The notes below the pieces were generated by a model. It did no database searches. It worked only from the letters and a program-made list of their open reading frames with translations, and had not been told where the DNA came from. A stretch of 64,000 bases of DNA from CAMLJR01 sp964631955 (GTDB taxonomy: Bacteria > Pseudomonadota > Gammaproteobacteria > Pseudomonadales > CAMLJR01): contig CAZWBA010000005.1 in assembly GCA_964631955.1 (NCBI GenBank), positions 162,455-226,454 on the forward strand. The letters are read 5' to 3'. The position numbers were made by a program, and so were the translations under genes. Below, in pieces: positions 7,728-16,258 of this stretch (the stretch's first letter is position 1; each line of letters begins with the position of its first letter).

Positions 7728-9722
7728 TTACGGAAAATCGCGGCTGTTCACCAGCCGCTTGAGTCTTTTTAATAGCTGATCGCGCTGTGAAGCAGACAAT
7801 TGTCGATAACTCAGCGCCTCGAAGCACAAGGTAATTTCCTGCACCGCTTTCCAGTGCGGATTTTTTTTCAGCAACCAGCGGCCATATTCGCCCGCCCCCA
7901 TATGCAGCGGTCGCGGGTAACCCTGTCGCGCGAATCGGGCACAAAACTGTGCGTAATAGCGTTGCTCCGCAGGCAATCGCGTTGCAAACAGCTGGCGTCC
8001 GAACAAGGCCAATACAATCGCTAAAATAACGACCGCTCCACCGCCCACCAGCAACAATGTCATCCGCAGCGGATTGATTTCACCGAGCAGCGCTGTCAAT
8101 ACGGTCAGCTGGGTATCGTCGTGATAATTCACCACCCAGCGCGTCCATGCATAATTGACCGCGTCGATACGATGACGCAGATCGTTGAGCCAGCTCACGC
8201 TGCGATAGCGACTTGCCGATAACGGTTGTTGTGCCAGAAATTCGCCCGGGGCCACCGCTCGCTCCAGCCCGCTTTCGATACGCTGCGGCGCGACTGCTGC
8301 GGTGGGGTCGAAACGCACCCACCCTTTCCCGTCCAGCCACGCTTCAGTCCACGCGTGTGCATCGAACTGATGCACAAGCACGGTTCCGGTCAGCGGATTG
8401 ATTTCACCGCCCTGATATCCCGTCACGACCCGCGCCGGAATTCCCGCAGCGCGCAACAGGAACACAAAACTGCTCGCGTAGTGCTCACAGAATCCGCGAC
8501 GCGTGTCGAAAATAAATTCGTCGACCGTATGTTCGCCCAGCAGCGGTGGCTTCAATGTGTAGAAAAATTGCTGTTGCCGAAAATGGGCGAGAATAAAATC
8601 AATGAGCTCATCGTCGTCATCAAAACGCGTCCGCAGCTCCTGCGCCCATTGCCGCGCACGCGGATTATTATCCGGCCCAGGCAATTTCAATTGATATCTG
8701 CGTAAACGCTGATCGAGCCTGGCTTCAAGCGCGGCTTGCGGATAGGCACGTGCGCGATACGCGAATTTATCGATAACGATGTCTTTGGCCAGAAGGCGAT
8801 AATCCATCGTCAGATAAATATTTTTCGTGACCGGTTCTGGCACCTGTAGCGCGTACAGCCAGCGCTGATAAGTGGGCTCGAGAAATATTTCGTAATCGAT
8901 GGAGGCGCCAGTGAATTTCGGCCGCGATGAATGATTCTGCCGGAATGGCATATCGCTGAAATCGCCGGCACGCCATGCACGCCCATCGAAATGGTCGAGC
9001 ACCAGTCCACGCCAGTACAGTTCGCGCTGCGCAGGAACACGGTCGCTGAAGACAGCACGAAACGCCAGTGCGTCGGATTGCGATAGCTGCGCAATATCAC
9101 CGGGCGCCATCGTATCGGACATTCCCGTGCGCGCTTCATTGCCCGGCAACGGCACTTTCCATAACGGGCCAATGCGCGGAAATACCAGAAACAGCAGCAA
9201 CATCAGCGGCAATGCCTGCGCGCTCATTGTCGCGGCATGGCGTAAGGGCTGCCATGAAAAACGCAGCGGATCATCCTGATGCAGGGCAATCAATGCCGAC
9301 GTCAACAATAATATCGGTACGATCATATACAGCACCGTACCGAGACCCTGCTCGAATAGAAATTCAGTGGCCGCGACAAAATAACCGAGAAACAATAATA
9401 AATAGGCTTCGCGGCGCGTCGCCGCTTCGATGAGTTTCAATGAAAAACAGGCAATCAATAAGGCGACCGTGGGCTCCAATCCAATAAAGCCGCCGTAGCT
9501 CCAGCGAATGCCCGCGAGACTTGCAATAACGACAAGGGTTTTGACGATGCGGCCCAGCTGCGACCATTGCCCGCGATGAACCTGCACGCGCCACAGCGCG
9601 CACAACAACCATCCAACCGCAATCCATATCGGTAACCGCGACACGTGCGGAGAGATCAATGCGATTTGCGCCGCCAGCAACCAGCCGAAACATTGCCGGG
9701 GTATCCACGTCGACACGCTCAT
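7728..9722 (-). CDS. tgpA: TgpA-like transglutaminase with DUF3488 membrane domain
   Basis: The 664-residue inner-membrane protein has an N-terminal block of helices (to about residue 195), a periplasmic transglutaminase-like domain (about 330-480) and a further helix near residue 550 followed by a cytosolic DUF4129-like tail. The Cys-His-Asp triad is visible in RRGFCEHYASSF, FDAHAWTEAW and VRFDPTAAV. Pseudomonas aeruginosa TgpA (PA2873) has the same layout and lies in the same moxR-DUF58-tgpA order; it is a periplasmic transglutaminase required for viability there. Its ATG overlaps the DUF58 stop by 4 bases (translational coupling). Confidence 0.93.
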   Translation of the reverse strand: MSVSTWIPRQCFGWLLAAQIALISPHVSRLPIWIAVGWLLCALWRVQVHRGQWSQLGRIVKTLVVIASLAGIRWSYGGFIGLEPTVALLIACFSLKLIEAATRREAYLLLFLGYFVAATEFLFEQGLGTVLYMIVPILLLTSALIALHQDDPLRFSWQPLRHAATMSAQALPLMLLLFLVFPRIGPLWKVPLPGNEARTGMSDTMAPGDIAQLSQSDALAFRAVFSDRVPAQRELYWRGLVLDHFDGRAWRAGDFSDMPFRQNHSSRPKFTGASIDYEIFLEPTYQRWLYALQVPEPVTKNIYLTMDYRLLAKDIVIDKFAYRARAYPQAALEARLDQRLRRYQLKLPGPDNNPRARQWAQELRTRFDDDDELIDFILAHFRQQQFFYTLKPPLLGEHTVDEFIFDTRRGFCEHYASSFVFLLRAAGIPARVVTGYQGGEINPLTGTVLVHQFDAHAWTEAWLDGKGWVRFDPTAAVAPQRIESGLERAVAPGEFLAQQPLSASRYRSVSWLNDLRHRIDAVNYAWTRWVVNYHDDTQLTVLTALLGEINPLRMTLLLVGGGAVVILAIVLALFGRQLFATRLPAEQRYYAQFCARFARQGYPRPLHMGAGEYGRWLLKKNPHWKAVQEITLCFEALSYRQLSASQRDQLLKRLKRLVNSRDFP

Positions 9723-10705
9723 GACGTTACCCGCTCACGCGCCGCTGAAGATTGAAATAACGCGAGCATGCGCAATGCCTTATCGCGCTGTCCGGCGCCG
9801 CTGGCAGGAGCGAGCGTCGCATCGGGCAATTGCAATCCGAATATTTCGCCGGCGCGATCGAGTTCGAGAACCCAGTAACACAATACGCCGAGGCGGTGTT
9901 CACGCTCGCCCGTGCATGCGTCGTAACTCAGCCAATGCGATTGCACATGCGTTTCAGCAAACTGCTTGGTTTGCAGCGGTTGACCCTTTGCATACGCGCG
10001 CCACATCACGTGACGTAAATTATCGCCGCTGCGATACAGGCGAAAGCCGTAAAAATCATCGCTGCCTTTCTTCAGCGTGAGCGAACCGGAATCCGTGTCG
10101 CCCTCTTCGCCAATGGGGCGAGGAGCGGCGACAGGTCGCGGATAGATCAGCGCGACAATATCGAGATCGATCCATGTCCAGGCGCGCAATAATCCGAGCG
10201 GATAAAATGTTTGTATCTTCAATCTGCCGGGACGCAGCCAGCCGCGCCGATGCGAACGATGAAATAATTTCACCGGTGCGATTTGCGCGTCCGTCAACGA
10301 TACGCTCGCTGCCGTCCCTCCGGGCCAGCACAATTCGACGGCACGACAGGCGCGCTCGCGTGTGCGTCGTAATTGCACATCGAATTCGGCGACCTCACCG
10401 GCAAATGCCGGCTGGCCGCGCAAGGCTTCGATACACAATCCCGATAAATTACTGAATGTGTGCAGAATGGCGACGATAAAAATGCTGAACAGAAAAAATA
10501 CCAGCGCGAACGCCATGTTGTTCTGATAATTGATCGCTGCAATCAACATCACCGCGAGTACAGCGAGAAAACACAGACCCGCGCGCGACGGAAAAATAAA
10601 AATGCGACGCTGATCGAGCGTAACGCTGCGCGCGGATGGAATGCGTTTTTCCAGCCAGCGATCGAATCGCTGCTGCCACCATGCAGGTCGCGTGAGTCTG
10701 CTCAT
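9719..10705 (-). CDS. DUF58 domain-containing protein
   Basis: The 328-residue protein has two adjacent N-terminal membrane helices (about residues 30-75) and a C-terminal DUF58 (vWA-like) domain with the GSDDFYGFRLYRSGDNLRHV-type signature near residue 210. Members work with MoxR ATPases, probably in envelope protein assembly. I choose the ATG at 10705, which has a GGAG site 8 bases upstream, over the in-frame start at 10729 that would overlap moxR. It sits between moxR and tgpA in one operon. Confidence 0.92.
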   Translation of the reverse strand: MSRLTRPAWWQQRFDRWLEKRIPSARSVTLDQRRIFIFPSRAGLCFLAVLAVMLIAAINYQNNMAFALVFFLFSIFIVAILHTFSNLSGLCIEALRGQPAFAGEVAEFDVQLRRTRERACRAVELCWPGGTAASVSLTDAQIAPVKLFHRSHRRGWLRPGRLKIQTFYPLGLLRAWTWIDLDIVALIYPRPVAAPRPIGEEGDTDSGSLTLKKGSDDFYGFRLYRSGDNLRHVMWRAYAKGQPLQTKQFAETHVQSHWLSYDACTGEREHRLGVLCYWVLELDRAGEIFGLQLPDATLAPASGAGQRDKALRMLALFQSSAARERVTS

Positions 10706-10715
10706 GCCAGCTCCG

Positions 10716-11651
10716 CTAAAACACGGCAACCTTGCGCAGCAGTTGATCGATCAGCGCGCTGCCCTCGCCGGAATGATCACCCGCCGCGTGCCTGTAATCG
10801 ATGGCAGCATGAAGCCGATGCTCGACCACGGGCGGCAACACGGTTTGCACATCTTCGGGAACAACGTGGCCGCGACCGTTCATGAGCGCCCACGCTTTCG
10901 CTGCCCGCAACAATGCCAGTGCGCCGCGCGGCGACAGGCCAAATTCAAAACCGGGTTCAGTGCGCGTGTAGGCGATCAGTCGCTGCACATAATCGAGCAA
11001 TTGCCCGGATGCATGTACACCATCGACGGCGTTCTGTAGTTTCTGTAATTGCTCTGGCGTGAGGCACTGGCGAATCTCCTGCAGCTGTCTGAGCGAGTCC
11101 TCGCCCGATAACAGGCGCCGCTCTGCGACAGGATCGGGATAGCCGAGCGACAGGCGCATCAGAAAACGGTCGAGCTGCGATTCGGGCAACGCAAATGTTC
11201 CCGCCTGCGTCAGCGGGTTCTGCGTCGCGATCACGAAAAACGGTTGCGGTAATGCACGCGTTTCGCCGTCGATCGTCACCTGTTGTTCCGCCATCGCTTC
11301 GAGCAGTGCCGATTGCGTTTTCGGCGTGGAGCGGTTGATTTCATCGGCGAGCAGAACCTGCGTGAAGATCGGTCCGGGCAAAAATTTAAACTGGTTGGTT
11401 TGCCTGTCAAAAATACTCGCGCCGAGAATATCGCCGGGCAATAAATCGCTGGTGAATTGCACGCGCCGATATTGCAGACCTAACACTTTCGCCAAGGCGT
11501 GCGAGAGCGTGGTCTTACCCATGCCGGGCAAGTCTTCAAGCAATAGATGACCGCGGCTGAGCAGGCAGCATAACGCCAGCCTGACCTGGCGTTCTTTGCC
11601 AAACAATACGCTGCCAATTTCATTTGCGGCATGATCGAGCAACTTCTGCAT
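10716..11651 (-). CDS. moxR: MoxR-family AAA+ ATPase
   Basis: The 311-residue cytosolic ATPase has a Walker A (GMGKTT near residue 45), a Walker B (LLADEINR), a NPLxxAG sensor-region segment and the C-terminal lid typical of the MoxR family. MoxR ATPases act as chaperones for vWA-domain partners, and the DUF58 protein directly downstream is the expected partner. It is the first gene of the moxR-DUF58-tgpA operon, with a promoter expected in 11652-11740. Confidence 0.95.
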   Translation of the reverse strand: MQKLLDHAANEIGSVLFGKERQVRLALCCLLSRGHLLLEDLPGMGKTTLSHALAKVLGLQYRRVQFTSDLLPGDILGASIFDRQTNQFKFLPGPIFTQVLLADEINRSTPKTQSALLEAMAEQQVTIDGETRALPQPFFVIATQNPLTQAGTFALPESQLDRFLMRLSLGYPDPVAERRLLSGEDSLRQLQEIRQCLTPEQLQKLQNAVDGVHASGQLLDYVQRLIAYTRTEPGFEFGLSPRGALALLRAAKAWALMNGRGHVVPEDVQTVLPPVVEHRLHAAIDYRHAAGDHSGEGSALIDQLLRKVAVF

Positions 11652-11828
11652 TGCCTCTCCTCAGGTCAAGCTGGATCGAAATCCAAATCTCTCGAATTTG
11701 AATCTGTCGAAACTCAGTATTGAAACAACGGCGGGACAGTGCAGCGTTATATCACGGTAGCGTTTGGTTCAGGAAAGCTTTCGAAGAGAGGATTGGAAAA
11801 GCGATGCTGCGGAAGCTATCTATCAGAC

Positions 11829-11857
11829 AAACCGGCTTGTTTGCAGCCGGCCGGTTT
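11829..11857 (-). terminator. Possible rho-independent terminator of the repeated secreted protein gene
   Basis: On the minus strand AAACCGG/CCGGTTT or the nested CCGGC/GCCGG stem forms a hairpin about 35 bases after the stop at 11893, followed by TTTGTCTG. The stem is GC-rich and the T-run is short. Otherwise I see nothing in 11652-11892 beyond the moxR leader. Confidence 0.4.
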
Positions 11858-11892
11858 ATTGAAACCGAATAGTCCGCAGCGGGAAAAAATAA

Positions 11893-12231
11893 TCAATCGG
11901 CATTCCAGGGGGTGCAAACAGGCTCTTTGTTGACGTCCTTGTATTCGCACAAGGAAACGAATCCATTCTGTCGATTCATCCGCCACACCGATAACAAATC
12001 GTTACCGACGATCAGGCGGAAATCGCCGGTCGCCGCTTCTTTCGCGCTCCAGGGTGCGCATGAGGCAGGCGCTTTTTTATTTTCAAAACTGCACAGCGAA
12101 ACCTGACCGGTCGTTTCGTTGATTCGCCATACCGATAAGTTACCGCTGGTGATTCCCCCGCTGAAATTCGCCGCTGAAGCAACCTGTGCAGCGCAAAACA
12201 AGAGAGGTAACGCGAGCTTTGCCATTTGCAT
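11893..12231 (-). CDS. Small secreted protein with two internal VWR-C-C-PW repeats
   Basis: The 112-residue protein starts with a signal peptide (cleavage probably after AASA, about residue 20). The mature part is two copies of one module with a 48-residue period: residues 31-61 and 79-109 share LSVWR, an Asn, a Gly, VSLC, and a second Cys exactly 11 residues later followed by xPW. The paired cysteines suggest one disulfide per module. I chose the ATG at 12231 because AGGAG lies 8 bases upstream; the longer frame from 12273 lacks a signal peptide start. I do not recognise the family. Confidence 0.75.
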   Translation of the reverse strand: MQMAKLALPLLFCAAQVASAANFSGGITSGNLSVWRINETTGQVSLCSFENKKAPASCAPWSAKEAATGDFRLIVGNDLLSVWRMNRQNGFVSLCEYKDVNKEPVCTPWNAD

Positions 12232-12569
12232 GTTCAATTCTCCTACGTGGGTCTTATCGTTGTGCAGCAGCAACGCTTTCGATTCTGAACAGACCGCGTC
12301 TGCAGCCGATTGCTGAATGACGGATATAACTCTAGTCGCTGCTCACGCATTCAACAATGCACGAAATGTTACGTACACGTTAGAAAACTGGCGGAAATGA
12401 ACAGGGAAAATGCAGAGCCAATGCGGTGGAATGGCCCACCCGCATAGGCGACAGATGTTGCGTAGGCGCAAAGCCAGACTGGCTCGCAAACAAGCGTTAT
12501 GCAGACTCGCGGAAAGATAGCGCGGAGAGACAGGTAAAAAGTAGCGACAGGAAAAAGGCCGTAAACGTA
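12232..12569. other. Intergenic region, 338 bases, no gene seen
   Basis: No supported ORF. It contains a 6-bp perfect palindrome AGCCAG-a-CTGGCT at 12472-12484 and a hairpin with one bulge at 12422-12444 (TGCGGTGG with CCACCCGCA), either of which could end the HIT transcript or bind a regulator of the downstream secreted-protein gene. Confidence 0.4.
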
Positions 12570-12977
12570 TCAGGCGGGATCGAACGGCGGTAAACAGGCA
12601 CGAATGCGCTCGGCTGCTGCCGCCAGCTCCTCAGCTGAAGCGGGGCCGCCCTTGCCGAAATCGAAATCCTGGATCTGATCGATCGGGAACAGATGGATGT
12701 GGGCGTGCGGAACTTCCAGTCCACAGATGCCGACGGCTACCCGGGCACACGGAAAAGCCTGTTTGATCGCGGTCGCAATCCTTTGCGATACCTGCATCAG
12801 ATGCGCAAGCAACGGCGCCGGCAAATCATCCCAGTGATCGATTTCCTGACACGGCATGACCAGAACATGGCCCGGCCGCAGCGGCCGGATCGTCATGAGC
12901 GCAAATGCCTGCTCATCTTTCCAGACGAAATGCCCGGGAAGATTACCGGCGAGAATTTGCGAGAAGACGCTTGGCAT
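12570..12977 (-). CDS. HIT-family nucleotide hydrolase/transferase
   Basis: The 135-residue protein has the histidine triad in PHAHIHLFPI near residue 95 and the usual N-terminal strand with VFSQILAGNLPG. HIT proteins hydrolyse or transfer nucleotides from substrates such as AMP-lysine or dinucleoside polyphosphates; the physiological substrate is not defined here. The start has an AGGAG site in the proper place. It is cytosolic and apparently monocistronic. Confidence 0.92.
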   Translation of the reverse strand: MPSVFSQILAGNLPGHFVWKDEQAFALMTIRPLRPGHVLVMPCQEIDHWDDLPAPLLAHLMQVSQRIATAIKQAFPCARVAVGICGLEVPHAHIHLFPIDQIQDFDFGKGGPASAEELAAAAERIRACLPPFDPA

Positions 12978-13021
12978 GAATGACTCCTGAGGCTATCGAC
13001 CTTCGGATTCAGCAGCGAAAA

Positions 13022-13126
13022 TTATTTTCTGGCAGCAGCGCGCGGGCCTTTTTTGCGCGGACGGGTATTGCCGTAAGAGCCTTTGAATACTTTGCCGCGA
13101 AACGTTCTTTTGTCGCCTTTACCCAT
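13022..13126 (-). CDS. 30S ribosomal protein THX
   Basis: This tiny gene encodes 34 residues beginning MGKGDKRTFRGKVFKGSYG and ending in an Arg/Lys-rich tail (RPRKKGPRAAARK), the pattern of the small ribosomal THX family that binds the top of the 30S head. GAGGAA lies 9 bases before the ATG. It fits in the gap between the HIT gene and the dienelactone hydrolase gene and is easily missed by gene finders. Confidence 0.9.
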   Translation of the reverse strand: MGKGDKRTFRGKVFKGSYGNTRPRKKGPRAAARK

Positions 13127-13316
13127 TTCGGAAATTCCTCGTCACATCGATTAAATAGTCGCGGCGTATCAGCACGGGCGGCTGTTTTGCCGGGGTGCGT
13201 ATGATGCCGGCGAAGCACGCGCCGCGCAAGCGCAACGGTTTTGTTAGACTGCCGCTCCCAGCAACGCGCTGCGCTTTTCATCCGATTGGCAGGCGCACCG
13301 ATACGAGGATATGTCG

Positions 13317-14102
13317 ATGAAAAAAGGATTCCTGCTGCTCCTGTTACTGGTCAGTCCTCTGGGCCATGCAGCGTTGCAAGAAAAGCAGGTCGATTACCGC
13401 AGCGGCGATACCACGCTCAAAGGTTTTCTGGTGTGGGACGATGCGATCGGGGGCAAGCGGCCCGGCGTGCTCGTCGTGCACGAATTCTGGGGGCTCAACG
13501 ACTACGCGCGTAAGCGTGCGCGCATGCTCGCCGAACTCGGCTATACCGCTCTGGCGGTCGACATGTATGGCGACGGCAAGGTGGGTCAGCATCCCACCGA
13601 GGCAGCGGGCTTCATGAGCGCAGTCCTCAGTAAGGCCGATGTCGCCAAAGCGCGTTTTCTCGCCGGCAAGCAACTGCTCGAACAGCAGGCAACCGTGGAC
13701 GCCAAAAAAATCGCTGCGATCGGCTATTGCTTCGGCGGCGGCACCGTTCTGGCAATGGCGCGCGAGGGTGTCGATCTGCGCGGCGTGGTCAGCTTCCACG
13801 GCATGCTCGGCACCGACAGGCCAGCTCAGCCCGGACAGGTAAAAGCACGGATTCTGGTGGAGAACGGCGCCGACGATAAAATGGTCTCCGCCGAAAATAT
13901 CGCCAACTTCAAAAAGGAAATGGATACAGCCGGCGTGAAATACCATTTCGACAATTACGCAGGCGTCAGACACGGCTTTACCAACCCGGAGGCCGACGAA
14001 CTCGCGAAGAAGTTCGATCTGCCGATCGGTTACGACGCCGCTGCGGATAAGAAATCCTGGGCGGCGATGCAAGCTTTTTTCAAGGAAATCTTCTCGAAGT
14101 AA
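13317..14102 (+). CDS. Dienelactone hydrolase family protein, exported
   Basis: The 261-residue protein has a signal peptide (LLLLLLVSPLGHA) and an alpha/beta-hydrolase fold. The nucleophile elbow is GYCFGGG (Cys in place of Ser, as in dienelactone hydrolases), and the catalytic His is in GVRHGFT near residue 220. The signal peptide makes a classical cytosolic chlorocatechol role unlikely; a periplasmic esterase/lactonase is the inference. I prefer the ATG at 13317 because GAGG lies 8 bases before it; 13311 is the alternative. Confidence 0.88.
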   Translation: MKKGFLLLLLLVSPLGHAALQEKQVDYRSGDTTLKGFLVWDDAIGGKRPGVLVVHEFWGLNDYARKRARMLAELGYTALAVDMYGDGKVGQHPTEAAGFMSAVLSKADVAKARFLAGKQLLEQQATVDAKKIAAIGYCFGGGTVLAMAREGVDLRGVVSFHGMLGTDRPAQPGQVKARILVENGADDKMVSAENIANFKKEMDTAGVKYHFDNYAGVRHGFTNPEADELAKKFDLPIGYDAAADKKSWAAMQAFFKEIFSK

Positions 14103-14175
14103 CCTCTCGCAATCACATCCCTCACCGCGGGTACCGGCTGACCGGCGCCCGTGGTTAAGCCCCCGGCCTCACCCG

Positions 14176-14209
14176 TGCGTAACCCGCCAGTCTTTTGACG
14201 GGTTTCGCA
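14176..14209. terminator. Hairpin between dienelactone hydrolase and diguanylate cyclase genes
   Basis: TGCGTAACCCG (14176-14186) pairs with CGGGTTTCGCA (14199-14209) with one mismatch and a 12-base loop. No T-run follows. It could end the upstream transcript or control the GGDEF gene; no c-di-GMP riboswitch signature was found. Confidence 0.35.
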
Positions 14210-14351
14210 CCCACGCCTGCACAGCTTCAGCAAACACACAATAAATCACTGATATTACTGAATATTTTTCATCGCTCAGGCAATGGCACGGTTTTCGCTC
14301 CCGTGCTCTCGAGAACAACAATCTTGACGCAATACCATATCCGAGAGCGCC

Positions 14352-15278
14352 ATGACAGAAAGCGAGCTTAAAACCACTGCGCCGATTCGCATTGTGAGTT
14401 CAACCAAGGATGCCGGACCGACGACGCGTGAACGCTATATCGCAGCCCGGCTGCGCTTCGCCAACCTGCTGCTGCGCAATCTCGATATCGGCGATGTGAT
14501 GCGCTTGTTCGCCAGCGAGACGATCAACGAATTCGCACTCGAGGGACTGGCGTACCACCACGCCGCGCTCGACATCCATCTGGAATTCGGCACGAATGGC
14601 GTTCACCGCTGCGATTACGAACTGGCATTCGACGGCGAACAGTTCGGCAGCCTGAACTTCTCGCGCAACAAACGTTTCAGCAAGCGCGAAATCGAACGCA
14701 TCGAAGGCAACATTTCGCATTTGATGCCGGCGCTGCGCAACGCCCTGCAATATCTCAACGCCATGCAAACGGCGACACGCGATGCACTGACCGGCGTCGG
14801 CAACCGCATCGCGCTGGAAATTACCGCCGAGCGCGAGATCGCGCTGGCGCGTCGCAATAATCAGCCGACCGCGTTGCTGGTCATCGATATCGACCACTTC
14901 AAACGCATCAACGATCGCTATGGCCACAGCGCGGGCGATCAGGTGCTCATCGAAACCGCACGCCAATTGCGCAGGAACTGCCGCGAATCCGACTCGGTGT
15001 TTCGATTCGGCGGCGAAGAATTCGTCGTTCTGCTGAGTCAGACCGAAGCCAATGGCGCCGCCGCGATCGCGGAACGCATTCGCCAGGCCATCGCCAGCAT
15101 GAATGTGCAATACGAACACGGAGGAATGCACGTCACCGCCAGCATCGGCATTGCCTGTCTGAATCGCGGCGAAGGTTTACGTGCGTGGTTCGACCGCGCC
15201 GATCGCGCGCTCTATCTGGCGAAACAGGCGGGACGCAATCGCGTCGTGCGCGCAGCGGCGCAACGCGATATCGCCTGA
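14352..15278 (+). CDS. Diguanylate cyclase (GGDEF domain)
   Basis: The 308-residue soluble protein has an N-terminal sensory-like region (about residues 1-130, GAF-like but not recognisable by motif) and a C-terminal GGDEF domain with an intact RFGGEEF active site near residue 225. An RxxD inhibitory-site motif is not evident five residues upstream. It should make cyclic di-GMP from two GTP. It stands alone, convergent with rluB 24 bases away. Confidence 0.93.
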   Translation: MTESELKTTAPIRIVSSTKDAGPTTRERYIAARLRFANLLLRNLDIGDVMRLFASETINEFALEGLAYHHAALDIHLEFGTNGVHRCDYELAFDGEQFGSLNFSRNKRFSKREIERIEGNISHLMPALRNALQYLNAMQTATRDALTGVGNRIALEITAEREIALARRNNQPTALLVIDIDHFKRINDRYGHSAGDQVLIETARQLRRNCRESDSVFRFGGEEFVVLLSQTEANGAAAIAERIRQAIASMNVQYEHGGMHVTASIGIACLNRGEGLRAWFDRADRALYLAKQAGRNRVVRAAAQRDIA

Positions 15279-15301
15279 GGTTTCTGATTAAGTGAACGGA
15301 A

Positions 15302-16258
15302 TCAGCGTGGCGAACGGGGCCGTGCCGGTTTGGCGCCCGACGCCGGTTTCGATGGCGTGCGAGATTTTGACGGTGCCGGCGGTTTTGCGCCCGCCGACCG
15401 GGTTTTCACGGGGCGATTCTTGCGCTCTTCACGCGCCCGCTGCAGTTTTTCCTGCGGGGCAATGCCGACCTGAGCCGGCGCCGGCAATCCCGTCAGCGCA
15501 TACAACGAGAGAATCATTTCCGCCGGCATATCCTGCCACTGCCCCTGCTTGAGTCGCGGCGGCAAAAATACCGGCCCGTAACGCACGCGCTTCAGGCGAC
15601 TGACTTTCAGCTCCTGCGATTCCCACAGACGGCGCACTTCGCGATTGCGCCCTTCCATCAGACAGACGTAATACCAGCGATTCGCCCCCTCACCACCGCC
15701 CGGGGTGATATCGGTGAAGCGGGCAATACCGTCGTCGAGTACCACACCCGCACGCAAGCGTTCCAGCATGTCGTCGTCGGCCTCACCGAGCACGCGGCAC
15801 AGATATTCGCGATCGATATTGGCGGAAGGATGCATCAATGCGTTCGCCAGCTCGCCATCGGTGGTGAACAGCAACAGGCCGCTCGTGTTGAAATCGAGAC
15901 GACCTACGGCGATCCAGCGCTCACCCTTCAATTTCGGCAAGCGCGCAAACACGGTGGGGCGTCCCTCCGGATCGCGCACCGTGCAAATCTCGCCTTCGGG
16001 TTTGTTGTAGACGAGCACGCGCGGGCGGCGCTCTTCGGAAATCTTCATCGCGATGGGATGACCGTCGACGAGAATGCGGTCGCGCGCCTGTACGCGATCG
16101 CCGACATGTGCGGCCTTGCCATTGACGGTGACGCGATTGGCGCCGATCAGTTTTTCCATTTCGCGGCGCGAGCCGATACCCGCACGCGCGAGCACCTTCT
16201 GCAATTTCTCGCCATTATCGTGATCGTCGTCGGCTGAGGTTTTCTTTCTGTCGATCAC
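15302..16258 (-). CDS. rluB: 23S rRNA pseudouridine(2605) synthase RluB
   Basis: The 318-residue protein has an N-terminal S4 RNA-binding domain (EKLQKVLARAGIGSRREME) and a RsuA-type pseudouridine synthase domain with the catalytic Asp in GRLDFNTSGLLL near residue 120. The basic Pro/Lys/Arg-rich tail (from about residue 265) is usual for RluB. Its ATG overlaps the scpB stop by 4 bases. RluB is preferred over RluE/RluF because of its place behind scpA-scpB and its tail. Confidence 0.93.
   Translation of the reverse strand: MIDRKKTSADDDHDNGEKLQKVLARAGIGSRREMEKLIGANRVTVNGKAAHVGDRVQARDRILVDGHPIAMKISEERRPRVLVYNKPEGEICTVRDPEGRPTVFARLPKLKGERWIAVGRLDFNTSGLLLFTTDGELANALMHPSANIDREYLCRVLGEADDDMLERLRAGVVLDDGIARFTDITPGGGEGANRWYYVCLMEGRNREVRRLWESQELKVSRLKRVRYGPVFLPPRLKQGQWQDMPAEMILSLYALTGLPAPAQVGIAPQEKLQRAREERKNRPVKTRSAGAKPPAPSKSRTPSKPASGAKPARPRSPR

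Noticed and set aside
10460..11039. Plus-strand ORFs opposite moxR and the DUF58 gene
   Set aside because: They are high-Arg/Gln antisense shadows of well-supported genes.
14103..14351. Possible c-di-GMP riboswitch before the diguanylate cyclase
   Set aside because: The GEMM core motifs are not present; only a simple hairpin is seen.
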